A stretch of DNA of 64,000 nt, from assembly GCA_003194525.1 (NCBI GenBank), contig NBIV01000045.1, positions 62,001-126,000 of the forward strand. Direction: 5' to 3'. Of this stretch, positions 30,350-41,607 are shown piece by piece. Made by a program: the position numbers and the translations under genes. Positions within the stretch are counted from its first letter, which is position 1. Each line of letters begins with the position of its first letter. The DNA is from Gracilariopsis chorda. Lineage: Eukaryota > Rhodophyta > Florideophyceae > Gracilariales > Gracilariaceae. The notes beneath the pieces are model-generated. The model did no database searches, was not told the DNA's origin, and was given only the letters and a program-made list of their open reading frames with translations.

Positions 30350-31300
30350 TCATTTCTCATTCACCCTGACGTCCTTCGACACTTCAGTTTTCCTTGAATA
30401 TGGGTAGAATACCTTGTAAAGAGAGCCTCGCTCATAACCAATGATTATACCCTTATGCCCTCTTTCGTCATATTTGGTCAATGGCTTGCGTTTTTGTTTT
30501 GGTACGTGCACGTAACACTGTGAGCCAAATGCGCGTAATTCTGTTACATCAGGAGTGATTCTAACAAAATCCTCGTATGATGAAACCGCATTGGATCCAG
30601 TGTAGCTCCTGTTTCGGAGATAATTTGGGGTATTGATTGCATCCGCCCATAGGTTCATTCGATGTAGGGTGCCCTTAAGTGCTGCGAGCATCGTTCGAGC
30701 CTTATAATCCAGTGTTTGGTTGAGGCGTTATGCACTTCCGTTGGAGTGCGGGCTGTATGCTTGATTGGTCTCCAACTGAGCTCGTTTTTCTCTTAAGTAT
30801 TTCCGGAAGGAGTGTGACAGGTACTCCCTTGCATTGTCACACTGAAATCATCTTAGCTGCCTTCATGACTGCTGCTCCATTTCAGCTCCCACTCTTCGTA
30901 CTGCTTCTTCCACCTGCGATCATGTTTTGGTAAATTGTACTAGACATAAGTCACTCTTGTCGTCACAGGTAGACTCACAATACTTTTCTCCTTTCAAGGA
31001 TGAATTCTTCATGGAACTCATGAAATCTGAATGTACCAGATCCATGACTTGTTTTACCTTCTTCGTGGGGTCAGTGGATAGTCTTGGTGCTCTTAAACAT
31101 TCTCCAAGGGTACAAGGCTCACATTAACCCGGAGCCGACACCTTAACATCCTCCATTACTTCTACTACCTTTGCAGTTTTTCTGAGTCCTTTTTCGCTTA
31201 TGTGACCAAAATGTTCATGCCACAAAATAGTCACATCCTTGCTCTTGCTTATGAAAGCAGATGTTTTCCCGATAGGCTGAAAACCCATCACATAGAGGCT
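30350..31300 (-). pseudogene. Copia 2 integrase, catalytic Glu replaced by stop
   Basis: The minus strand reads a zinc region (ILWHEHFGH then CEPCTLGE), VHSDFMSSMK (first Asp) and QCDNAREYLSHSF (second Asp). At the third position, family members have N-G-x-A-E-R-L-N; here the Glu codon is a TAA (30728-30730) followed by RLNQTLDYKA. The C-terminal part (30691-30350) then reads cleanly (NYLRNRSYT, FGSQCYVHVPKQKR, GIIIGYERGS). Other stops lie upstream. The enzyme would have inserted cDNA; this copy cannot. Confidence 0.8.
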
Positions 31301-31309
31301 TTCTTCCTT

Positions 31310-32518
31310 CTACACTCCTAGTGCCATTATCTTGCCAGTGGTCTGGTTAACAATTAGGCAGATATCATCGTTTCTATTTTTGGTCTGAAATACCATCATA
31401 TATCCTTTTTGACGGATGGCCCTGACTGACAGAAGGATACACATTAGTCCCGGAACATATTGGACTTCTTCAAGAGATAGGTTGCGTCTTTCTCCAAAGC
31501 ATGTTCCTCGGCATTTCACTTTCTCTGCTCCTTTCACCTCTACATACTGCCCACTGCCTACGGATACCGTAGCAATTAGTGCGTCCTTGATAGGACCGTC
31601 AAATACTTCAATGTCTTTGACCATGTGCTGGCTTGCTTCTGAATTAAGGTACCATTTACGTTTCCCAACGGCATCGCTGTGCTTTCATCCAGTTCGTCCA
31701 GCTGCTATGAACGATACAGATGCTTTCTGCTCTGGCTCATTTAAATCATTTACTTGCGCCTTATTACTCTTATGGGAACCTCGAGCGGCATTTCGATGTC
31801 TCTTTCTTGGGTTGTCTGGACAGAAACGCTTAATCTGGCCCTTCTTGTCACAAAGAAAGCATAGTTTCTCACTGAGGGGTGTCCCTCCTTTTGCAAGAAA
31901 GGCAGTAGCCGTTCCTTCATCGTACTCCCTGCTGTGACTCAAGTATAGCTGGGCTTCCTTGGAAATGATCATGGGTACAGCATCTCTGAATTTCTTGTTA
32001 GTTGTCGGTATCACTTCAACCGTCACGTCGAATTCCCTATCCAATCCTCTAAGCAGTGCCCTGAGCTTCTCTTCTTCAGCTAAGCATTTTCCGATGCTGC
32101 TGAGCCTAGACTCAATCCCTACCAGTTGGTTCATGTACTCAAGAACATATTCCCGGGCTGACATGCAAATCTCTTGATAATTCATCAGTACACCATCAAT
32201 ACTGGCCTGTGACACCATTTCAAAGTTGTTTTTCCAGATGAACCGAACAACTGCAGGGTCTTTGGTGTCAATTCCCGACGCCACACATGAGTCTCCAACT
32301 GCCAAAAAAACACACGAAAACAGAATTTCCTTCCTGTCCTGATGCTTCTTCGCTTCTTCCTCACTAGAATTCGAGTCCAGAACATCAGTGCAGTTGACCA
32401 CATCCCAAATACACTTCGCGTGTAGAGCAAGTTCAATCTTCAGGGACTACATGTGGTAGGTTTCTGCCTGAAGTAAAGGACCACGTAGCTTAGAATGTTC
32501 AACGAGAGCGTTGTCCAT
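31310..32518 (-). pseudogene. Copia 2 gag and protease
   Basis: From an ATG at 32518 (MDNALVEHSKLRG) the frame is broken by TAG at 32447-32449, then reads a Copia gag (UBN2-like) to 31685. A zinc knuckle CFLCDKKGQIKRFC lacks its His. Protease follows: WYLNSEASQHM at about 31630-31655, where family members have D-S-G-A; here Asp is Asn and Gly is Glu, so the active site is lost. VQYVPGLMCILLSV downstream matches the rest of the domain, leading to a GAG-pre-integrase region. Confidence 0.75.
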
Positions 32519-32581
32519 CGTTCCACGTAAACACTCCGCGTACAAAGAGGCTCCAAACCTTTTAAAACTTATTTTGGGCAG

Positions 32582-32736
32582 TATGCAGTGCATTTGCGAG
32601 GAGAAAAGTTGTAGTGCGGTAGTTGAAGGTACCTTCTTCTTTCTCTCAGATCAAACTCGATCTATCACTACTTATAGGGGTTTTCGGACCTAGTCTACTT
32701 AGCTGTTCAACTGTTTCTCACATCTTGCTTGGAGGT
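32582..32736 (-). repeat. 5' LTR of Copia 2
   Basis: Partner of 28122-28276. Gag starts at 32518, 64 bp inside, leaving a short leader. Confidence 0.65.
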
Positions 32737-33024
32737 TGCGAGAACAATTATTCTTACATAGTAAACGATTGAAACATCATATTTGTATTGAATTTATATG
32801 ATCAGAGACCATTATTTACAAGAAGCCATGAATAGCGCAGACAGAATAGATACTATTAAAAACTTCAATAGATTTACTTATGGTTACCATTCGTACTAAG
32901 GAAATAAACCGAAACGAGATAATATTGAAAAACTAACATCGATGGAAATAGGACACATTTGACAGATCAACAATCGAAAAAAACTTAATAATGAAGAAGG
33001 AAAACAATATAAGCAACATAACTT
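32737..33024. other. AT-rich start of the outer Gypsy region
   Basis: Sharp drop in GC after the Copia 2 LTR. Plus-strand frames give fragments compatible with gag (for example NNIEKN-like runs), too broken to define. No LTR was found here. Confidence 0.3.
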
Positions 33025-34812
33025 ATGCTTCAAATGTCATAAACAAGGACGCCATTCTTGAGAACACACAACGAATTACAACCCAGTACACTAAAAATTC
33101 CAAATTTGAACAAGGATACTGTAGCCGATTCTGTAAAAATGTATAGTACCAAACAAGAGGAAAAAAAGAAAATGAAACAACAACTACAACAAAAAATACA
33201 TATAATAAGATTGCGTTGTGTTCATTTAATCATAAACCTACGAAGAACAATTTACTAGATTTCAAGGGAGAATTACAGCATTGGATAAAATGAAAATTGG
33301 AACATCTTAATCGGTAGTGGTTGGGACGAGACCAGTATCTCAAATAATTATGCTGATCAGCTCAAATTAAAATGAAAATCGAGTGATATCCAAGCAGAGC
33401 TATAGGATGGAAGATTAATCCTAAGGGACCGATATTTAGACATTCTATCTATCATTATCGGAGAGGCTTAGTTTACCATAAGTCCTCTCATAGTAGATTT
33501 GATACGGTATGATGTTCTTCTAGGAACATTTTAGCTATACCAGTACAACTCACATAAAAATTGGATAAGAAACTCCATACTTTTCTGCGTTCATGGTAAA
33601 AACTTTACTATGGCCGCAGAGCATGTGAGAAGACAGTTTTATCAACTTAAGTCTCTTCTAAGTAAGAGAAGGTTTGCTAAAATCGTACAAAGACCAAAGA
33701 GTAGAATATACCTTATGCCAATAGAACCAAAGAGTGACATGGATAGTAAAAAGAAAGAAAAACTTAACCTAGACCCAAAAGATGATGAACTACTAAAACT
33801 TCTATACAAATTACTTGATGTATTCCGTATGACTTATCAAAAAGGTTACTACCCCAAAGACACATAGAAACGAAAATTACAATAACAGGGGACATTGCAC
33901 CTAAAATGGAACCAATATACAAACTATCTCTCGCAGAACTACAGGAAATGAGAAAATAACTCAACCAATTACTAAGTCATGGATTAGTATGACCAAGTAT
34001 TAGTCCATAGAGAAGCCCTGTTCTTTTCAAACTAAAAAGGAGGGTTGGCTTCGAATGTGGACGGACTGTAAACCAATAAAAAAAAGAGAATAATAAACAA
34101 TATACCAATTCCTCGAATAGACAAGTATGGGATCAACTACGAAATACTAGGTACTTCTTTACACTCGATTTGAGATCAAGACATACCTAAAATAGCATTT
34201 CATACAAGATACGGGAATCTGGATATCTCGTCACAGTGTTTGGACTATCCGGTGCACCTGGTTGTTTCGAAAACCTAACGAAAAATACTTTCAAAACATT
34301 CCTAGACTCATTGGCAATGATCTACTTCGTTACATTTTAGTTTACAGCGCAACAAAGGACCACCACATAGAACAAATAACACTTTTACTGGATATACTTA
34401 TAAATGAGAAATATATATGGTAAATTATCTAAGAATCAATTTATGAGAGAGGAAGCAGAATATATGGGTCAGGTTATAACCGCAGAAGAAACAAAAATAA
34501 TAATACAAAGATTGAAATAATTACAAAATGGCCACAAGCTAATCTTTTAACTGAACTTACACAACAGAGAGATGATTTTACAAGGAAAAATGATCAACAA
34601 AAGGCATTTGATATACTGAAAAATAAATAAATAGTTACACCTCTAATGAAATATGAAGATCCAGCGCTTCCATATGAAGTAGCTACAGATGCCTCCTCCA
34701 CAGGTTTTGGAGCAGTTCTAAGTCAGAAAAATAAGAAAGAAAAGAAACCAATAGCGTACGCTTCTAAAAAACTTAAGGAAGCAGAACAAAACTACTCTAT
34801 AGGAGAAAAAGA
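33025..34812 (+). pseudogene. AT-rich Gypsy: gag to RNase H, left part
   Basis: Plus-strand blocks in shifting frames: LCFKCHKQGRHS (zinc knuckle, 33025-33062), SPLIVDLIRYDVLLG (protease strand near 33490), a linker ORF (33610-33867), and reverse transcriptase with MEPIYKLSLAELQEM and INNIPIPRIDKYG. Where the Y-x-D-D active site should be, the frame reads YILVYS preceded by LR, so both Asp are gone. RNase H begins at about 34644 with PYEVATDASSTGFGAVLSQK and PIAYASKKLKEAEQNYS. It stops mid-domain at 34812, where the GC-rich Gypsy is inserted. Many stops show a very old copy. Confidence 0.75.
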
Positions 34813-35616
34813 TGTGGTGCAATGCCCCAAAGGGGAAAAACACCGAAAGACGTTCGGGATCTTCCTCTCACGAGGTGAAACCAGTTGGGTAGAGCCCTCC
34901 CAGAGGTGTCACGGCGAAGCCGGTTTGTAAGACCAGGGACACCTGTCGCAACTCGCGCAGGGAGGTGAAGGCGAAGAATCGGTATCCGCGTGAGCGGGGT
35001 GTGATCCTCAGTAGAGGTATGTTTCCACGTAAGTGGGGGTGTGTGAGCGGATGCGCACACGAGGGCCGCGAATAGCGGGAGGTGCTACCCTAAAAAGGAG
35101 AAAAAGAAGGGCGAAGTGAGTCGCGAGAGCGACGGGGACAAACGGCGATGCCGGTAACAATATCCCTATACAGGGCGAAACACCAATGCAATTGGAACGA
35201 TTATACTCCCAGTGATGGGTCCCTTTAGATGTGCAAGGGGGTTAGATGTCCCGTGGTTTACGGCATTTCCCTCCAAGGAGGAGTAGAGTACGCGCGCAAA
35301 CGGCAACAACTAGAGCCAATTCCCCAGGTTGGGGTCCCTTGTTGGGGAAGGTTTACTGGTGCGACGGCAGTGCGCCGTCGCACTAAGTACTAGCTTCCCA
35401 GAAATGGGTGTGAAAATAATAAATAATATTAACTAAAATACTACACATTTCGTGGCAACATCCACTACTGTGGCCAACCGCCAATTGACCCAAAACCATG
35501 TCCCACGTGTCCATATCCACCATAGTGGGGCGTAGTTCATATACACACTACACAACCGATAATATCGGGAAAGCGTTCAAGTACCCAGAATCCCTGCCTG
35601 AGGGCGTTGCACTTCA
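34813..35616 (-). repeat. 3' LTR of Gypsy 2 (complete, 804 bp)
   Basis: Plus-strand ends are TGTGGTGCAATG and GTTGCACTTCA. Contains about 22 perfect hairpins with stems of 4 bp or more, for example CCCC-AAA-GGGG (34825-34835), CCTC-TCAC-GAGG (34864-34875), CCGC-GTGA-GCGG (34986-34997), and a 10-bp stem GTGCGACGGC/GCCGTCGCAC near 35363-35387. A near-identical solo copy lies at 62744-63569. Confidence 0.92.
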
Positions 35617-35671
35617 TATCCCCCCCTAAGACGGGAAAACGACGGCGGACGCGGAGGATTCTCAGACGAAA

Positions 35672-37457
35672 ATGGGTGATAAAAGCGCGTGCTCTGTCTC
35701 CGGTTCTCCGGTAAATCCCTCTGCATCAGAGTCATCGAGCACACAAACGACAACAACAGCCACCCTCGACAAGGTAGAAATGAACGACGACACCAACATC
35801 AACAACCACAGCCAACCTCCGAGACTTCTCGGGCGATACACCACCGGTTTCCGGTCAGTTCCCCTGCCTCAGGGCGATCGACATCCAGTACAACCGGGGA
35901 ATATGGCTGCTGCAGCCGACCATCCCTTCGCACTACCACCTTCGGTGGTGTCCTCCGGAACCACTCCGGTGTCCAACCGGCCAACCTACAACACCCTGGT
36001 GGGGCTCAACTCGATGAATCGGAATCACGCGTTGCGCCTGCGCCTTGCCCCGTGGTTCCACCCGGTCGCTGTCCTCAATGAGGGATTGGTCACCGCTTAT
36101 GCGGATGGCTCAGACACCCTTCCAGGGGATCTGCCCAGAGCGGTCACCACGTCGTGGGATTGGCGTCACCGGATTGCGACCGCGTCACCACCTCCGAAGA
36201 AATTCGGGCGAGACCGTGGCTGCGGCACAGACCGCGTTGACGCGCATGGCGTATCAACGGCAGAGCCGGGCTCCATTCGATGTACCGGTCCCACCCGAGT
36301 TTGGCTTCGACGTTAGCTACTTCCGCACTCGCGGGGAGATTGGGTACGGCGAGAACCTGTTCCGCCTCGAGACCCTCGCTTGGAAAAATTTCCCCGCAGC
36401 GCGGCAAGAAGCCCTTTGCTGGGAGCGACCGATTATTCGGGCGGAGTTCAGGTACCTTCCCCGGCAATACCGGTCCAACTTTCTCCAAAACTTCATCCGC
36501 TACGAGCGGCGTTGGCGATCCCGATTCGGGTATTTTATCCCGTATCAGAACGTGGAGATAGAGCGGATTGCGCCGCCTCACTGACTAGGTCGGTATGTAG
36601 CACTCCCCGAGTGGTGGCGCTTCCATGAAGCCTGCCGGGGGTGCTACATAGAACTCCCGCCGGTACTTACGTACCTCGGTTCGCTGGTCATGCAGGATCC
36701 CCGGTCGGGGTTGTGGTCCGTAGTGGTTACGGAGTGGGCGGCCCGCAGTGCGGCTTATATCCTCAACGAGGCGTACGACCAGTATCGTCTCTGGTTCCTT
36801 CAACCGCGTGTGCGGGCAGCGATCCGAAACCTGGATCTTCGCATCCCCCTTGGGGGCCAGGCCAACAATGAAGAGGTCCTCCAATTACTTGGGTACATCG
36901 ACAGCGTTAGCTGGAGTGAGGTCCCGCTGGAGCAAAGCGGTCGTCTGGATGGCGGCAGCGGTAACAACGGTGGTCCGGGACTCGGTAGAAACACCGCCCT
37001 TGTGGGGGATTTTATCTACTTCGACCCCTGGGAGTTCCGGGAAATTTCCTCCGAGGAGGCGCGCGAGCTTCGCGATACGCCCCGGCATGTGCCTGAAGAC
37101 CACCCGGTGGGGTACATCGATTCTGACGACTACAACCGCGCATACGGCGGGGATGACCCAATGGTCGATAACGAACCCGAAGAACCCGGGGAGATGGACG
37201 TAGAGGAGACCGGCGCTAGCGCGGAAGCTTTCCCAGAGGGGGTGTCTCCGGCCGAGCCGGCTGCTGCCCCTTCGGCGGCAGGTGCCGGACTTTCTATCCC
37301 CAGCGGGGTGACGGCGAATGAAAACGAAATCATCGCACGTTTCCTCCGGGGTGCCGGTCTTAGCGCTGCCGAGGTATCGGGGGATGTCACCACCATGGCG
37401 GACGCGTTGGCTTACCGCCTTGCTGGGGGTTACGCCCCGAACGATGGGGGTGAGTGA
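35672..37457 (+). pseudogene. Opposite-strand ORF of Gypsy 2, unknown function
   Basis: Starts with ATG at 35672, just inside the 3' LTR, and runs against the direction of gag-pol. The first part (to about 36200) is Ser/Thr/Asn-rich. A +/-1 shift near 36205 leads into ETVAAAQTALTRMAYQR, then FGFDVSYFRTRGEIGYGENL and NFIRYERRWRSRFGYF. A TGA at 36582-36584 interrupts, and the same frame continues (VALPEWWRFHEACRGCY, LNEAYDQYRLWFLQPRV) to a TGA at 37455-37457. The C-terminus is acidic and Pro/Ala-rich. The total would be about 595 residues. Coding-like composition over 1.7 kb argues against chance. I do not recognise the family; it could be a second capsid-like or accessory protein. Confidence 0.6.
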
Positions 37458-37648
37458 AACCTCTAGTCCAGTTTCCTGGTTCTTCTTTCCCTGGCTATGC
37501 CAGTTAGTGTAGTGTGGTATTGTGGGGAGCTAGCTGCTCCCTTGAATAAACTTTCCCGTTTAGAACGGTGCTTCTCGGTTGAGTTCCCCATCTTCAACGG
37601 ACCTTGTCTTGTTATCCTTTCCTTTCGCTCTCCGCTCGCGCGGCAACG

Positions 37649-38278
37649 TTACCCAACTTGGGCATTAACCAGCGTGGCTGGGACTGCAGTTCCCGTTTGA
37701 CGGTGGTATCGCAGGACCTGCGACCGTGGGAGGTGTTCAATTGGCTCCCACGTATCCCCACTGGGGTCGTACCCGTACCAGAGGACGCGGTATTGTAGAA
37801 TACCATCCTGGTCCCAGGTGTGTCCGACAAGTCGGTCTACTACGAACTCTCGTTCGTAGACCTGCCGGCCGTGCCGGGTGGTGGTTGTACTTCCTTGCGG
37901 GGGCTGCCCACTGTGCGGTATAATGTCCCTTAGCAGGGTGTTCGGCGATAACTCCGGCGTTGCCGTGCGCTGTGATAGCGGCCACTGCTCATGCGGGAAG
38001 ATATCCCTCAAGAGGGTGTGTGGTGCCACGGTTTTCACCGGCAAGTCATTCCCCATTGGGGTAGGTTCATTTCCGCTTTCGCGGTATTGCGGGCGAACCG
38101 CCAGTCGGCAGGGGACTTGGGCTCCGCCTTCGCGGTTGAGCTCACGAACCGCGAGTTTGCGGGAAGATGACCGCTCCTGCGGGATCGGCATTTCCACAAT
38201 CCCCTGGGGGGTCCCGTGCGACACGGTGATTGGGTGGCAAACCGCCTCCCTGCCAGGCGCACGAGCGCTCTGCACCAT
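37649..38278 (-). pseudogene. Gypsy 2 Pol tail with C-terminal chromodomain
   Basis: A frame of 209 codons ends in FVVDRLVGHTWDQDGILQYR with VLWYGYDPSGDTWEP and HLPRSQVLRYHRQ, a chromodomain (W-x-G-Y...T-W-E-P). Upstream is a low-complexity linker with a repeated peptide of the type NTLLRDIIPH/HTLLRDIFPH, encoded over hairpin-rich DNA. It lies downstream of integrase in another frame, so the full Pol is broken between 38278 and 38616. Its stop at 37649 faces the opposite-strand ORF, with about 190 bp between. Confidence 0.75.
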
Positions 38279-38615
38279 ACGTTCCGGCGATGCCGTGGTG
38301 TCCCCGGCTACTGACGGGTTGCCTGGGGCTAACTCCGGTACACCGGTATTTTGGTCAAAATTTCCCTTTGGGGGTGCGGGGCAGGTGCCGATGATACCTT
38401 TTTCAAGGGAATTGCCGCTAAGCGCGGTGCACCATCTCCATGAGGAGGAGCAGCGTCCGGTACGACCGGTTTCGAGCGTGCGATGGCGCGCGTTTTTCCC
38501 GAGTTCCTCGGTTCTTCGCCGCAGCGATGCGGGGGTTGGCGCAAATTATTCCCCGTAGCAGGGGCTTCGATTCCGTCAACGACGGGAGGCGTTTCCGGTG
38601 CTTGCGAGCCAGGGC

Positions 38616-39608
38616 TTAAAGCTTCAACTGCGGCATGGCTGCCTTTTTCCCCAATAGGGGTGTGGGTATTTCCCTGTGAGGCCGGCGTATCTGGGCGCCC
38701 CTTCTCCGCAAGGCGCGGGTCTGATCGACCTGATTGAACCGCTTCCGCGGGGACTTCCGCCAACGGCAGCTTCGAGGCATCGGGCGATTGCCTTTCCGCT
38801 GCTGCGGTATTGGAGTGAGGCTTCTCGTTTTCCCGTGACAAACGGTGTATTTGCCGCTTTTGCGGGCCTGCGCGTCTGGTTCCTGTTGCACAGCACTGCC
38901 CGGGAACGGGGGATTAGTGTCGCATGACATACTCCGTGCTCCACGGTCAGTGTTCCGTATTTTACGGTGTGTTTCCCGTTGCGACGGTGATATTGTTCCT
39001 CGAAGACGAGTGTTCTCCTCCCCCTCCTTAGACGGAGCGGCGGGATAAGGGATAACATTCCCCGCCTGTTGGGTATAGATGCGCGCCAGTGGGGCAGACG
39101 TGGTAGAGTCGGGCGCTGAGGGGCCCGAATTACCCGGCTGAGCCGGTGAGTCCGACAGAGTCGGTAGGTCTGAGAGTCCCCGGCTGGGGTGTGGTAGTAC
39201 CGTAGGTCTAGTACTCCCGGATGGTTCCGGTGTTGCAGAGTCCGTAGAAACGGGGTTACCTGGATCCAGGACTACCTCTGACGAGGGAGGAGGGGCAAGG
39301 ACAACACGATCACGGGAAATCCGTTCGTGCGTGTCGCCCATCTCTACCACGATAGTGTCGGTGTTAACAGAGATGACCTTGAAGGGTCCATCCGCCACAG
39401 GCGAGAATTTGTGACGCTTCTCCCGTTCCGGGTTGTAGTACTCCTTCCTGATGAACACGTAGTTATTTGCCCCAATCGGGGGGGTCTTTCCTCGCAAGCG
39501 AGCGTCAAAATTCCGCTTGTAAGCGGCTTGGGCTCGTGCAATAGACCTCCGCGCAGCAGGGACCAGCTTGGAAAGCCATTGCTTCCATTGCTGCCGGTAG
39601 ATACCCAC
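38616..39608 (-). pseudogene. Gypsy 2 integrase C-terminal region and linker
   Basis: The start of this frame carries WKQWLSKLVPAARRSIARAQ, then NYVFIRKEYYNPEREKRHKF, ADGPFKVISVNTDTIVVEMG, the SH3-like/GPF segment that follows the integrase core. After about residue 105 the sequence is Pro/Ser/Arg-rich without recognisable domains and with several alternative frames, so I cannot say which is read. It is joined to the integrase core by a frameshift near 39620. Confidence 0.65.
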
Positions 39609-39619
39609 AGATGGGAAAT

Positions 39620-40642
39620 TGTCCGAGGTAGCTTGGGTTCCAGCGCCACAGGCGGGGGTGTTCTAGATAGAACCAACTCGAATGGCGAAACTCCGGTAGT
39701 CCGGTGTACCTGCGTATTGTACGCGTAGGTTATCGCATCAGCGTAGATATCCCAATTCGTTGGGTGGTCAGCGACGTAGGAACGTAACGCCGCGAGTAAC
39801 GTCCGGTTAAACCGTTCAACTTGCCCATTACACTGGGGGTGGTAGGTAGTCGTGAACAAGTTCTTGACATCCAGGATGCGACAAACATCCTGGAAGAACT
39901 TGCTCACGAACTGCCTCCCGTTGTCGGAGAGCACCTCCACAGGGGGACCGTAGACAAAAATCCAGTGCGTCACCAGAGCCTGGGCCACCGTGAGAGCGGT
40001 TATCCTCCGAAGAGGGACAGTCTGTACCAGCTTAGAAAAGCGGTCGGTGATGACAAGTAGAAACTTGTTTCCACGTTTTGTGGTGAGTAGTGGTCCGAGA
40101 AGATCAATTGCGATAAACTCGAGTGGCGCCCTTGCGGGGAATAGTTTCATCTTCTTGGCATTTTTGCGGAGCTTGACGCGATTCTTCGCGCATTCGCTAC
40201 AAAACCGCACAGTTGCGTAGCAATCCACCGCCATGGCGGGCCAATAGAAATCCCTTCGCAGGGTTAGGTAGAGTTTCCTCCCACCTGGGTGACCTCCAAT
40301 GGGGGCGTAGTGTGATAGATGTCACACCCGCGATTGCAGGGAATGTGGTACCACAATCTGTAGGCGGGCTTCGACCTTCCTTACGAGGTAGCCTTTGTCG
40401 TTTACCCCGAAAGAGAGATCTTTACCACCGTTGATACGGGCACGAATTCTCGTACAGAATGGGTCGCCGAATTGTTCTCGGATCATTTCTTCCGGTGATA
40501 CCGGTACAAAGTTTCCCGGTAACGGGTTCTCAGATTTATCTCGCGATGCGAGTAGTTTGTCAAAATCAGCATCCTCGTCCCAGGTTTCTGGCCTAGCCTC
40601 GACGGCACATTCCGGATCATCCGGGTCTATGGCCATGAACAT
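39620..40642 (-). pseudogene. Gypsy 2 integrase core
   Basis: The frame from 40642 reads a linker, then an H-H-C-C region interrupted by a TGA at about 40322 (LHLSHY-type His part, then FCSECAKNRVK). The DDE core follows: FIAIDLLGPL (Asp), VLSDNGRQFVSK (Asp), CNGQVERFNRTLL (Glu). All acids are kept. AYNTQVHRTTGVSPFEL follows, typical of Gypsy integrases. The frame then runs out of phase near 39620. Confidence 0.85.
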
Positions 40643-41580
40643 TGGACTTCATCATCCTCCGTTGGGAGTGCTTCCCCACTTGTGGGTAACCGCGACAAAG
40701 CGTCGGCCTGGGTGTTCTGCGCACCCTTTTTATAAATGACTTGAAAGTCATATTCCGCGAGGCGGAGTCTCCAGCGCATGAGGCGTCCCGACGGGTCGGA
40801 GATATTCATCAACCACCTCAATGAGGAATGATCCGTGTACACGGTGAAGTGAACTCCCATAAGGTAGGGGCGCAAAGTGGTCATCGCCCATATAACGGCG
40901 AGGCACTCTTTCTCCGATACGGAGTAGTTCCGCTCATGAACATTGAGTGAGCGCGACCAATAACCAATTGGATGTCGTTCCCCCTCGGGGGTGGTTTGAA
41001 AAAGAGCACACCCGACTTGGTACTCGCTCGAGTCAGTATCTACGGAGTATGGCAACCCAAGTTTTGGGAGATGTAGGATTGGTGCTGATGTGACAGCCTC
41101 CTTTAAGGAGTTGAAGGCTTCCGACTGCTCGGGCGTAAATGTTCCCAGTTTTGGGGGGTTCCCCTTTCGCAACAACGCGTTCAGGGGCGCTGCAGTATCC
41201 GAAAAGTTCGGGATAAACCGTCGATAGACGTTGACGAGCCCCAGAAACGAGCGCAGTTCCGTTTGAGTACGGGGTTCTTTCGCCTCAACGAGGGATTTGA
41301 CTCGAGCTTTCTCGATTGCTAACCGTCCAGGAGGGATAATGTGACCCAGATAGTTCACAGTATCTGTGAAAAACTCGCATTTCCTCAACTTGAGGGTAAT
41401 TCCCGCATCGCGGAGTACGGTCAGCACGTCTCGGACGTGAGTGAGATGGTCGTCCAACGAGTTGGAGAAGATGATAATATCATCAAGGTAGACCAGACAG
41501 CTCCGCCACTTAAAGCGGTTGAGTAGAATATCTACTGCACGCTGAAAGGTGGCGGGGGCGTTGGTTAACCCAAATGGCAT
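40627..41580 (-). pseudogene. Gypsy 2 reverse transcriptase (second half) and RNase H
   Basis: Starts MPFGLTNAPATFQRAVD, the conserved RT segment, with active site CLVYLDDIIIFS and connection motifs SFLGLVNVYRRFIPNFS. RNase H follows: YSVDTDSSEYQVGCAL, YSVSEKECLAVIWAM, VYTDHSSLRWLM. The preceding TGA at 41608-41610 splits it from the RT start in the same frame. It ends at 40627 by a frameshift just before the integrase linker. Catalytic residues look intact. Confidence 0.9.
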
Positions 41581-41607
41581 CCGCTTGAAGCGGTACGTTC
41601 CTGCATG

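Larger units (their letters stand above)
28122..32736 (-). mobile_element. Copia LTR retrotransposon 2 (inactive)
   Basis: Two ~155-bp repeats (28122-28276, 32582-32736) bound gag, protease, integrase, reverse transcriptase and RNase H on the minus strand, in Copia order. Identity by eye is around 80-85%. The outer ends lack canonical TG/CA on the right copy and I see no target-site duplication, so the edges are approximate. Each domain has at least one stop or changed catalytic residue. It belongs to a different Copia lineage from element 1. Confidence 0.8.

Noticed and set aside
34813-35616. Hairpins as intrinsic terminators or tRNA-like genes
   Set aside because: Stems are only 4-10 bp, lack following T runs, and recur every 35-40 bp, including within coding sequence; no cloverleaf was found.
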